This document shows positions 35,181-42,691 of a stretch of DNA of 64,000 nt, in pieces. Each line of letters opens with the position of its first letter. Position 1 is the first letter of the stretch. The notes under the pieces are model-generated. The model was not told the origin of the DNA. It worked only from the letters and a program-made list of their open reading frames with translations, and made no database searches. Location of the stretch: NCBI RefSeq assembly GCF_000521505.1, contig NZ_CP003915.1:2542001-2606000 (forward strand), given 5' to 3'. Position numbers and translations under genes: made by a program. Source of the DNA: Advenella mimigardefordensis DPN7 (GTDB taxonomy: Bacteria; Pseudomonadota; Gammaproteobacteria; Burkholderiales; Burkholderiaceae_B).

Positions 35181-35819
35181 TCAGTCGCTCTTGAGCGTGT
35201 ATTCAAGCGCCCAGAAATATTCCCATTCGAAGTAAGTGCTAGATTCAGCATATGGGTCGACCGTAGCAAGCAATTGGTCACGCGTTGGAAAATTTTTGAG
35301 TATCCGATGCATTGAGCCATCGTCCAGCGTTCGCATTTGATAAGTATTCCCGGCGCTGTCCTGGTCCGCTATGGGTGTGCTGCTACCGGGTACAAAACGA
35401 TTATCAAGAAAGACAATTCTGGCGCCTGGCTCCAGCGCCAGATGAAGACCGACCAGAAATTCGGCGATGCGTTCCTGTGGAATATGTGACCACCAAAAAC
35501 CGGCAAAAGCAGCATCGAACAAAGCGTCAAAAGCCGGCAGACCATAGGCATCACCGTGCCTCAAGTGTACGGTGTTTGTATCAACACGCTCAGCTGCAAT
35601 GCGTAGCGTCTCCCTTGCGGCATCCAGCGCAACTACCCGCTCTGCCATCGGCGCATAAAATTGAGTCCAATACCCGGTACCGCAAGCGATCTCCAGCACG
35701 CTTCGGCCGGCAAACAAGGTGGGGAGCCATATTTGCAGCTGTCGCAGATCAGCCTGTCGTTCTGGTTTGGCGTAAATCCGATCGTATTCGTTCGCCCGCG
35801 CTCCGTAATATTCTTTCAC
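35181..35819 (-). CDS. Class I SAM-dependent methyltransferase
   Basis: 212 residues from the GTG at 35819, which has AAAGGA six bases upstream; the frame also allows a TTG at 35834 without a ribosome site. Motif I reads VLEIACGTGYWTQF, followed by VVALDAARETLRIAAER and a post-motif FDAAFAGFWWSHIPQERIAEFL. This is the Rossmann methyltransferase fold; the substrate cannot be predicted. Confidence 0.85.
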   Translation of the reverse strand: MKEYYGARANEYDRIYAKPERQADLRQLQIWLPTLFAGRSVLEIACGTGYWTQFYAPMAERVVALDAARETLRIAAERVDTNTVHLRHGDAYGLPAFDALFDAAFAGFWWSHIPQERIAEFLVGLHLALEPGARIVFLDNRFVPGSSTPIADQDSAGNTYQMRTLDDGSMHRILKNFPTRDQLLATVDPYAESSTYFEWEYFWALEYTLKSD

Positions 35820-36037
35820 CAGCTGTCCTTTCAAAAAACTATCACATATGTATTATGTTCAATTCTAATTCGGGTGAATAAAACAATCTGAGTACCGCCG
35901 TGCCAGTATAAACAGAGAATCCTTAAGCGCGACGATTTTAGTGATAGAAGCGCCCGAAACGGTTCCGCATATACACAATCCTGATGCTACAATTGGCTGG
36001 CGGACTTTTCTTCGGGATCCCCGACAGGATAAAGTGC

Positions 36038-36210
36038 CGCACGTTCTCAGGGCGGGGTGTAATTCCCCACCGGCGGTAATGGCGTACACAACACGCTAAG
36101 CCCGCGAGCGCTTGCCCGTACAGCATTCCTTCACGTACGAACAAGGTCAGCAGATCTGGTGTGATTCCAGGGCCGACGGTTATAGTCCGGATAAAGAGAG
36201 AGCGGGATAC
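36038..36210 (+). ncRNA. FMN riboswitch (RFN element)
   Basis: All conserved blocks of the RFN aptamer are present in order: TTCTCAGGGCGGGGTG, ATTCCCCACCGGCGGTAA, AGCCCGCGAGCG, GGTCAGCAGATC, TGTGATTCCAGGGCCGACGG and TATAGTCCGGATAAAGAGAG. It binds flavin mononucleotide and shuts off the downstream gene when FMN is abundant. The next gene, 160 bases downstream, is a lumazine synthase, as expected. Confidence 0.95.
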
Positions 36211-36332
36211 CGCTGGTCATGCCAGCGTGTCTGGTTTTGCACGCGTTGCTGCCGGTTTGTATGGTTCTGCTGAACCTATATGCAAACCCAGCATTCCACA
36301 ATGCGCACCAGGTATTTCCTGTCTATCCATGC

Positions 36333-36362
36333 CCTGTTTTTAAGTGTTTAAGAAAACAGGAG
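36333..36362 (+). promoter_or_regulatory. Hairpin overlapping the ribH ribosome-binding site
   Basis: CCTGTTTT (36333-36340) can pair with AAAACAGG (36353-36360), and the latter runs into AGGAG, the Shine-Dalgarno sequence before the ATG at 36370. This is the form expected for a translational expression platform of the FMN riboswitch. Pairing with the aptamer was not modelled. Confidence 0.5.
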
Positions 36363-36369
36363 TTCTACC

Positions 36370-36885
36370 ATGCTTACACAAGTAGTCAACAAGCCCCTTC
36401 AGATGCTCTCATCACGTCGCATTGCCTTCATTCAAGCCGGATGGCATGGCGATATCGTGGAACAGGCGCGACTGTCGTTTCTGGAAGAAGTGTCGCGCCT
36501 TGGCCAGGAGTCGTCTTGCGTCGATATCATCGATGTGCCTGGTGCCTTTGAAATCCCCCTGCACGCCAGGCTGCTGGCTGAAAGCGGCCGTTACGCTGCG
36601 GTGGTCGCGGCCGGCTTGGTAGTCAACGGTGGCATTTACCGTCATGAGTTCGTGGCCCAGGCGGTCATTTCAGGACTAATGCAGGTGCAACTGGAAACGC
36701 GCACTCCCGTATTCTCTTGCGTGCTTACGCCACGTGACTTATTTGACGGCGAAGATCAGCATCGCTTTTTTTTCGAGCATTTCAGAATTAAGGGTCAGGA
36801 AGCAGCACAGGCGTGCATCGCAACCATTGCTTCTCTGGAAGGTCTGGGTCTATTGGCGCCCACCAACGTCAGTAAAGTAGCCTAA
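36370..36885 (+). CDS. ribH: 6,7-dimethyl-8-ribityllumazine synthase, RibH2-like
   Basis: 171 residues. It condenses 5-amino-6-ribitylamino-uracil with dihydroxybutanone phosphate in riboflavin synthesis. Family blocks are visible: FIQAGWHGDIVEQA, VPGAFEIPLHARLLAE, GLVVNGGIYRHEFVAQAVI. The RHEF segment and the C-terminal GEDQHRFFFEHFRIKGQEAA resemble the decameric type II enzyme (RibH2) known from Brucella and rhizobia rather than the icosahedral type I enzyme. It stands alone behind an FMN riboswitch, apart from other rib genes, which is typical for RibH2. Confidence 0.9.
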   Translation: MLTQVVNKPLQMLSSRRIAFIQAGWHGDIVEQARLSFLEEVSRLGQESSCVDIIDVPGAFEIPLHARLLAESGRYAAVVAAGLVVNGGIYRHEFVAQAVISGLMQVQLETRTPVFSCVLTPRDLFDGEDQHRFFFEHFRIKGQEAAQACIATIASLEGLGLLAPTNVSKVA

Positions 36886-37068
36886 CGTCACGGGCGTTAA
36901 CACGATGCAGTCCACTGCCTTCGCGATGGACGGCATCGTTCACAACACATCCCGTATCCGCTCCCTGCAGCGTGGTCCGCAAAAGAACAGTAGTCGAATC
37001 GTTTGCCTAATCGGCGCCGCGCATATAAAATCTCGCCTCTTTATCCCTTTCCACCAGATGTAATAACA

Positions 37069-37452
37069 ATGAGTGCATTTTGTGTATTTGGTATGACAGA
37101 CGTCATAGCCAGACAATCGGCAAGCAAGAAATCCCCTCCTCCTGAATGGAATGCCACAACCGAGGCTTTTTATGATGAGTATGAGGAGCATATCTACAGG
37201 ACAGGCGCGCACCGACAAGTCTCGCTCACCTTCGATGCACCACAGTTTTGCCAGGACTGGATCAATCTTGCCAGAAAGCATATGCGAACGCGTGGTCTGA
37301 GAATCATGTATCGGGGCCAGCTGACCGACAGACATGGCACGCCTCGGATTAATAAGAAGACCAAAGAACCGGTTTTAGGCTGGATGCCTTATGATGAGAG
37401 CTCGGAAGAGGAAAGTTCGGAAATCCGGTTCGAAACCGGTACGTTCCTATAA
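37069..37452 (+). CDS. Hypothetical protein, accessory region
   Basis: 127 residues from the ATG at 37069; a weak ribosome site precedes it and an upstream extension to 37003 looks non-coding. It begins MSAFCVFGMTDVIARQSASK, then contains FDAPQFCQDWINLARKHMRT and an acidic tail (MPYDESSEEESSEIRFETGT). The CVFGMT start resembles small proteins I associate with integrative elements and plasmids, but this is a weak impression. Function unknown. Confidence 0.5.
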   Translation: MSAFCVFGMTDVIARQSASKKSPPPEWNATTEAFYDEYEEHIYRTGAHRQVSLTFDAPQFCQDWINLARKHMRTRGLRIMYRGQLTDRHGTPRINKKTKEPVLGWMPYDESSEEESSEIRFETGTFL

Positions 37453-37530
37453 TCAGATGCGGCCTGCAGATAGATCAGGCCTGCAACGCCAGTCGCCAAA
37501 TGCGAGCACCACCACAGCGAGTAGATGAGT

Positions 37531-37586
37531 TTATATGTTTTCGAGATTTACCGTCTGACAGGGCGAGGCCCGTTGCAGTTGAGATG
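37531..37586 (+). repeat. 56-bp direct repeat R1 flanking a two-gene cassette
   Basis: It matches the sequence at 38635-38690 at 51 of 56 positions, including an uninterrupted 29-base core (37543-37571) containing CCGTCTGACAGGGCGAGGCC. The two copies are in the same orientation, 1104 bases apart, and bracket the two-gene cassette exactly. Confidence 0.85.
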
Positions 37587-37609
37587 TTCCGAAAAAAATC
37601 TCCTGAACC

Positions 37610-38164
37610 CTATTTGAAGCAGGCTCTAAATAAGATATTTAGCATTTTACTCAATTCACTTCCATAGTAATATTGATCCTGTTTAGAATCATATGCATTC
37701 GTCAGGATAGTGTCGCCATCCTCGATATTGTCACCACAAACGGTCTCCCAAAATTTAGTTGCTAATTGCTTACACTGCTGTCGCTCTAATTCATGATTAT
37801 GGAAAACCGACTCGCCAATTAACTGCTCAATGGATCCAAGTAACGCGCTGGATTTTGCAATTAAATAGATTCTGGACTTAAAAAATTCAACATTTTGAGT
37901 CTCGTTTTTTGGATTATATTGTTGCGCCAGGTCAATGATTTCATAAATTGATTTATTAATCTCAGCAATATCTGCTCGCAATTCCTTGCGGGTTTCACGT
38001 TCGTCAGCTATCTTCGCGTTGTAGGCCCAGCCACAAACAACAACGATGACGCTAGAAAGAACGGCGAGTCTATTCGTCGCCCCATCGCTTAAATAAACCA
38101 CAGCAAGTACTACACATATTGCAAAAATGACAATACCAAAGTGCCTTTGCAAAAAGTGAAACAT
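37610..38164 (-). CDS. Membrane-anchored coiled-coil protein, unknown (cassette gene 2)
   Basis: 184 residues from the ATG at 38164 (an in-frame TTG at 38197 would overlap the upstream gene). Two hydrophobic helices lie at the N-terminus (FGIVIFAICVVLAVVYLS and LAVLSSVIVVVCGWAY), followed by a charged helical region (DERETRKELRADIAEINKSI) and a cytoplasmic domain of about 110 residues with no recognised family. It is strongly AT-rich compared with its surroundings. It follows the STAS-like gene by seven bases and lies between the 56-bp repeats. A signalling, effector or defence role is possible but unproven. Confidence 0.6.
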   Translation of the reverse strand: MFHFLQRHFGIVIFAICVVLAVVYLSDGATNRLAVLSSVIVVVCGWAYNAKIADERETRKELRADIAEINKSIYEIIDLAQQYNPKNETQNVEFFKSRIYLIAKSSALLGSIEQLIGESVFHNHELERQQCKQLATKFWETVCGDNIEDGDTILTNAYDSKQDQYYYGSELSKMLNILFRACFK

Positions 38165-38171
38165 ATAAGAA

Positions 38172-38495
38172 TTACATATTCCTTTTTGACTGATCAAGCA
38201 TATACTGCTTGATGCTGTTTTTATAGGTTTCCACTGAAGATTTTATGTGAAGCTTATCAACGATAGTTTCGTAAGACACCCCATGCCGCATTAGGCCACC
38301 AAACGCTTCCTCCAGAAAAGAGGAGCCAAACCCCATAACGTTGTCAAGATCAACGGTAACTTCCTGGTTGTCTCTCAGCGCCGGAATTAATATCTCATCT
38401 CTAAAACGCTCGCCTGAATAAGGTCCGTCCTTACGATATCTGCCCGCAGGGAATCGAGAATATTGCTTCGAAATCGAAATCAAAGATTTAGTCAT
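38172..38495 (-). CDS. STAS-like DUF4325 protein (cassette gene 1)
   Basis: 107 residues from the ATG at 38495, preceded by GGAG nine bases upstream; the longer frame to 38612 is not supported. The DUF4325 STAS-like fold is recognised by SRFPAGRYRKDGPYSGERFR, then EVTVDLDNVMGFGSSFLEEAFGGLMR. Related domains occur with histidine-kinase-type ATPases and in regulatory or defence gene pairs. Here the partner is a membrane-anchored coiled-coil protein encoded seven bases downstream. The low GC content suggests horizontal acquisition. Confidence 0.75.
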   Translation of the reverse strand: MTKSLISISKQYSRFPAGRYRKDGPYSGERFRDEILIPALRDNQEVTVDLDNVMGFGSSFLEEAFGGLMRHGVSYETIVDKLHIKSSVETYKNSIKQYMLDQSKRNM

Positions 38496-38634
38496 CGTTA
38501 AACTCTCCATCTTGAAACGGCCTGTTCCAAAGAACCAAAGTACCTGGAGTTGGATAATCAAGGCTAATATAGGCTTGTTGCTGTATGTCAGAATTATAAG
38601 AGAAACCTGCACTACCGCTCAATACCGATAGAGG

Positions 38635-38690
38635 TTATACGTTTTTGAGATTTACCGTCTGACAGGGCGAGGCCCTTTACGGTTGAGATG
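38635..38690 (+). repeat. 56-bp direct repeat R2 flanking a two-gene cassette
   Basis: Partner of 37531-37586 (51/56 identical, same orientation). It lies 120 bases from the 3' end of the tRNA-Leu gene but does not match the tRNA sequence, so it is not a classical tRNA att duplication. Similarity continues weakly past the repeat (CCGAAAAAAATC against GCGAAGAATC). Confidence 0.85.
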
Positions 38691-38809
38691 GTGCGAAGAA
38701 TCGCGTTTTGTGATTGCTCGTCCCGTTTTGAGACAAGTTTAAATGTGCTAATGCTGGAAATAACTGGCTGATGTTATCGACTGCTTTAAATAACAATCAT
38801 AAAAACCAG

Positions 38810-38894
38810 TGGTGCCCAAGGGGGGACTCGAACCCCCACACCCGAAGGCACATGGACCTGAACCATGCGCGTCTACCAATTCCGCCACCTGGGC
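38810..38894 (-). tRNA. tRNA-Leu, anticodon CAG
   Basis: Read on the minus strand the 85-base gene begins GCCCAGGTGGCGGAATTGG and ends with the T-arm GGTTCGAGTCCCCC and an encoded CCA. The anticodon stem CATGG/CCATG encloses TTCAGGT, giving anticodon CAG, with the long variable arm (TGCCTTCGGGTG) typical of class II leucine tRNAs. A TATAAT-like hexamer (complement of 38938-38943) lies about 43 bases upstream, and T-rich sequence follows the 3' end. Confidence 0.95.
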
Positions 38895-39252
38895 AAAACA
38901 GAAAACTGTTGTTTACTGTCGAAGAGCTAAGAAAAGGATTATATATACTCCCACAAAAAAACGCTAGTAGGTGTGCCTGTTTTCTTTAAAAAAATGCCAA
39001 AATCGAATTGAATGTTGCAAAAATGCTTCAAGCAGGATTTGGGATTACCTGCACGTCTCCAGCACAGCCATCCGTTCCCGTGAGATCCCGGATCTGACGT
39101 GCATAGCGGCAAGCCCTACAGCGTACATGCCGGCGGCGTATGCGCGCTCCTTTAACGCGATGTCATCTGTCATATAATTCCGACTGACACACAGGACTTC
39201 GCTAACCGCATACGCCCTGCCCCTCATTCCTTGCTTTTTGTTTTTTGCCAAT
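38895..39252. other. Intergenic stretch upstream of tRNA-Leu and Bug gene
   Basis: About 360 bases. The only long frame here (minus, 39045-39362) runs antisense into the Bug protein gene and lacks protein-like features. The segment must hold the tRNA promoter (minus) and that of the binding protein (plus); no strong consensus is evident for the latter. Confidence 0.45.
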
Positions 39253-40242
39253 ATGAACACCCTTTCCAACGTTTCGCGATTCCTGCAACGGTCCATTGCC
39301 CTTGCCATTAGCACTGCCATCATTCCCCTTGCGACAGCAGGTGAGTTTCCCGAAAATGCCATTCGCCTGTCCGTGGGCTATCCGGCCGGGGGTCTGAGCG
39401 ATGTGGTTGCGCGCAGACTAGCCGAGAAAGTGGCCGATACACTCAGCGTGCCGGTTGTTGTAGAAAACCGCCCCGGTGCCGGCGGTACCATCAATATCGC
39501 CGACGTATCCCGCGCCAAACCCGACGGCTATTCACTGGCCTTTTCGGCAACCAGTCCGCTAACCTTGACGCCCTATTTCTCCAAGGTCAGTTACGTCCCT
39601 GAAAAAGCGGTCACTCCAGTGATCGGAATCATGTATTCCCCGGTCGTTCTATTGGGAACGCAGACACTCGGCGCCACTGATTTCAACGCGTTTATCGCAA
39701 AAGCAAAACAGGAGCCCGGCAAACTGCGGTGGGCAACATCAGGGATGGGTACGATCGGCCATATTATGTTTGGTCAGATTGCGCACGATGCAGGGCTGGA
39801 CATGACCCTGATCCCCTATAAAGGCGGCAGCCAGCAAATGAATGATGCACTGGGCGGACAATTTGAGATCTTCTCTACCAATGTTTCTGCAACCCTGATA
39901 GAGAATATCAAAGCGGGCAAACTGCATGCACTGGCGATTGGCGCCGAGCATCGCATTGATGGCCTGCCCGACACCCCCACATTTACAGAGCTGAGGCAAC
40001 CCAAAGCCAACCTCAAATCCAATTTTGGTATCGTTGCACCTGCCGGCACACCCGCGACAGTGATCGAAACACTGAACAAGGCGTTTAATGACGCGTTACA
40101 CGATCCTGCTATTGCAGACAGCCTGCGGCAATCGGGCAATATCCCCAGCGGTGGCAGCGCGCAGGCTTTTCAGCAGGTCATTGACGAAGAGTCACGTAAT
40201 AATCAGGCGATTATTCAGCAGGCAGGATTGGCAGCGAAGTAG
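39253..40242 (+). CDS. Bug-family (tripartite tricarboxylate transporter type) substrate-binding protein
   Basis: 329 residues from the ATG at 39253; an in-frame TTG at 39238 is less likely. A Sec signal (FLQRSIALAISTAIIPLATA) is followed by the Bug hallmark IRLSVGYPAGGLSDVVARRL and VENRPGAGGTINIADVSRAKPDGY. The C-terminal block TPTFTELR... and GIVAPAGTPATVIETLNKAF is typical. These periplasmic proteins are highly expanded in Alcaligenaceae and bind carboxylates, amides or nicotinate-like compounds. No TctA/TctB genes are nearby, so it is an orphan. Confidence 0.92.
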   Translation: MNTLSNVSRFLQRSIALAISTAIIPLATAGEFPENAIRLSVGYPAGGLSDVVARRLAEKVADTLSVPVVVENRPGAGGTINIADVSRAKPDGYSLAFSATSPLTLTPYFSKVSYVPEKAVTPVIGIMYSPVVLLGTQTLGATDFNAFIAKAKQEPGKLRWATSGMGTIGHIMFGQIAHDAGLDMTLIPYKGGSQQMNDALGGQFEIFSTNVSATLIENIKAGKLHALAIGAEHRIDGLPDTPTFTELRQPKANLKSNFGIVAPAGTPATVIETLNKAFNDALHDPAIADSLRQSGNIPSGGSAQAFQQVIDEESRNNQAIIQQAGLAAK

Positions 40243-40404
40243 ATTAACTGCCCGTTTTGAATCGGGCGCCACCGGGAACCAGCCCGGATAAAACAGGCAT
40301 GCGAAAGAGCCGTCAACGGCTTGATTAACGCATCATCCGGCTCGGGCCCTGTGGCGGGCCGGATACACCGACATGACAGCTAAAGACTGAGCGGTTTTAC
40401 CGCC

Positions 40405-41034
40405 TTACTTGCCCGCCTGGTGAACCAGAGACAGTAAACCGGCAGCCAGCGTAAACAGGCTGGCAAATCCACGATTCAGAATTTTCTGCTGTTTCGCCGA
40501 ATGCATCAATCGCAGGATGCGGGATGCCAGCCATGTGTATCCGGTCATAACGATGACGTCCACCACGGTCATGGTGACACCCATCACAAAATACTGCTGC
40601 GCGAGTGGCGCACGCGGGTCAATGAACTGAGGCAGCACGGCAAGCAGGAACACCATCGCCTTGGGATTACTCATGTTAACCAGAAAGCCACGCAATACCA
40701 ATTTGTGCACTGGAACATCAGACACCTGGGCGTCCAGCTTGATTTCACGCACGGGCGCCCGCCATTGTTGCCAGGCAAGATAAAGCAAATAAACTACGCC
40801 GAACCACTTGATTAGCGCGAATGCCCAACTGGTGGTGGTAAGCAAAACGCCTACGCCGGCAGCAACAATGGTGATTTGTGTCGCCAGCGCCAGCTGCAGG
40901 CCCAGAATGTTCCAGAAGCCGAGACGCACGCCGTGATTGACGCCGGCAGACATGGAGGCAATAGCACCCGCTCCGGGCGAAATGCTGATAATCCAGCAAG
41001 CCAGAAAAAACGCCGACCACAATTGCCATGACAT
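40405..41034 (-). CDS. LysE/RhtB family amino acid exporter
   Basis: 209 residues with six predicted transmembrane helices. The family signature SPGAGAIASMSAGVNHGVRL is near residues 20-39, and GFLVNMSNPKAMVFLLAVLP lies in the middle. These proteins export lysine, threonine, homoserine lactone or related compounds with proton coupling. It is convergent with the Bug gene and divergent from the branched-chain transporter operon; the true substrate is unknown. Confidence 0.9.
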   Translation of the reverse strand: MSWQLWSAFFLACWIISISPGAGAIASMSAGVNHGVRLGFWNILGLQLALATQITIVAAGVGVLLTTTSWAFALIKWFGVVYLLYLAWQQWRAPVREIKLDAQVSDVPVHKLVLRGFLVNMSNPKAMVFLLAVLPQFIDPRAPLAQQYFVMGVTMTVVDVIVMTGYTWLASRILRLMHSAKQQKILNRGFASLFTLAAGLLSLVHQAGK

Positions 41035-41432
41035 AACTCATATCCTTCAGAAAGGCACAACATACAGACGGTCACCGGCCGACAACCACGCCCCCCCCTC
41101 TCGGCCGACGATTGCAGTAATGACAGAAACTGAAAAGTTGGAAAAAATAGAAACGGTTACCGGCCCGGCTGCAAGACCACAAGCACGGTAAAGCCCTGGA
41201 CGCAGTTTTGCGAGCGGGTCAATAGCCGTACGTACGGCGAGAAGCTGCCAGACAAAGTGGCCGAAAAAAAGCCGCCAGGACCAGAAACCATATTATAAAT
41301 CAATCCGCCCTTATAGCGATGCAAACGCAGCCGCAACAAAATCCGGGCTCCGGATCATATTCATTATCAAAATAGCGGTAACTAAATTACACTTAGGGAT
41401 ACATTAGAAATCAGCAATGATCAGGAGATATC
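41035..41432. other. Divergent intergenic region
   Basis: About 400 bases between the LysE exporter (minus) and the ABC binding protein (plus). Short frames here have no protein-like features. A/T-rich sequence near 41340-41410 is the likely promoter area for the transporter operon. No operator-like repeat is obvious. Confidence 0.45.
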
Positions 41433-42653
41433 ATGCGAAATGGCGCCCAGCAGAGGTTATTGGCTTTCATCACGAGTGTAATGACCTGTGTGGCTATGAC
41501 GCCCGCCGTCCATGCTCAGTCAGCCAACGAGATCCGTATCGGTGAAATTAACAGCTACAAAATATTTCCTGCTTTTCTGGAACCCTATAAAAACGGCATG
41601 GAACTGGCCGCAGAAGAGGCAAATCAGGACGGCGGCATCAATGGCCGTAAGCTGAAAATCATCATCCGTGACGATGCGGGCAATCAGGGCAATGCCATTA
41701 AGGAAGCGCAGGCACTGGTCAGCCGGGACAAGGTGCACGCCCTGACGGGCGGCTTTTTATCCAATATCGGGCTGGCGCTGGCCGATTTTGCAGCTCACCG
41801 GAAGGTGTTTTACCTGGCCAGCGAGCCCCTGACCGACAAGCTGGTCTGGGCTGACGGCAATGACTATACCTATCGCCTGCGCGCGTCCACCTATATGCAG
41901 GTGGCGATGCTGGTGCCCGAAGCGGCCAAACTCAATAAAAAGCGCTGGGCGATTGTCTACCCCAATTACGAATATGGCCAGTCTGCCGCCGAAACTTTCA
42001 AAACCCTGCTAAAACAGGCGCAGCCCGATGTGCAATTCGTGCAAGAGCAGGCTACTCCATTGAATAAGGTAGATGCAGGCAGTGTGATCCAGGCGCTGGG
42101 CGAAGCCAGGCCCGACGCCATTTTCAATGTCCTGTTCGGCCCTGATGTCACCAAGCTGGTGCGCGCCGGCACGACCCGTAAATTTTTTGACGGCATGCCG
42201 GTCGTTAGTCTCCTGACTGGAGAGCCAGAGTACCTGGACACCCTGGGTGCCGATACACCCAAAGGCTGGATTGTGACCGGCTATCCGTGGCAATTTATCG
42301 ATACGCCTGAGCATAAGGCATTTCTTGAAGCTTACCAAAAACGTTTTAACGACTATCCGCGACTGGGTTCCATCGTTGGCTATATGGCCATCAAGTCGCT
42401 GGCAGAAGGATTTCGCAAGGCCGGTGCGACCGATACCGAGTCCCTGCGCAAGGCGTTCTCCGGTCTTGAAGTCACATCGCCTTTCGGCCCGATCTCCTAT
42501 CGTCCGCAGGATCATCAATCCACTCTCGGGGCCTATGTTGGCAAGCTGGATACCAAAGATGGTCGCGGTATCATGACAGACATCCGCTATATCGATGGCG
42601 CAACTGCTCAGCCTGATGATGCGCAAGTGGCCAAGATGCGCCCTGCCAAATAG
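41433..42653 (+). CDS. Branched-chain amino acid-type ABC transporter, substrate-binding protein
   Basis: 406 residues of the LivK/AmiC-type periplasmic fold. The signal peptide (LLAFITSVMTCVAMTPAVHA) is cleaved before QSANEIRIGEINSYK. Characteristic blocks are GMELAAEEANQDGGINGRKL, DDAGNQGNAIKEAQALVSRD and ERW-like KKRWAIVYPNYEYGQSAAE. An AGGAG ribosome site lies six bases upstream of the ATG. First gene of a four-gene operon with fused permeases and two ATPases. The ligand could be an amino acid, amide or urea-like compound. Confidence 0.92.
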   Translation: MRNGAQQRLLAFITSVMTCVAMTPAVHAQSANEIRIGEINSYKIFPAFLEPYKNGMELAAEEANQDGGINGRKLKIIIRDDAGNQGNAIKEAQALVSRDKVHALTGGFLSNIGLALADFAAHRKVFYLASEPLTDKLVWADGNDYTYRLRASTYMQVAMLVPEAAKLNKKRWAIVYPNYEYGQSAAETFKTLLKQAQPDVQFVQEQATPLNKVDAGSVIQALGEARPDAIFNVLFGPDVTKLVRAGTTRKFFDGMPVVSLLTGEPEYLDTLGADTPKGWIVTGYPWQFIDTPEHKAFLEAYQKRFNDYPRLGSIVGYMAIKSLAEGFRKAGATDTESLRKAFSGLEVTSPFGPISYRPQDHQSTLGAYVGKLDTKDGRGIMTDIRYIDGATAQPDDAQVAKMRPAK

Positions 42654-42691
42654 CGGCCCGGCACGCAATGGTTTCTATCTAAGGATTGCGC

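Noticed and set aside
36940..37335. 131-codon minus-strand frame
   Set aside because: Antisense to the hypothetical gene at 37069-37452, which has the more convincing protein composition; the minus product is Cys/Arg-rich and not protein-like.
37531..38690. The 56-bp repeats as a classical tRNA-linked att duplication
   Set aside because: They do not match the 3' end of tRNA-Leu and no integrase gene is present in the window, although the tRNA lies close by.
39045..39362. 105-codon minus-strand frame over the start of the Bug gene
   Set aside because: Overlaps the signal peptide region of a clear gene on the other strand.
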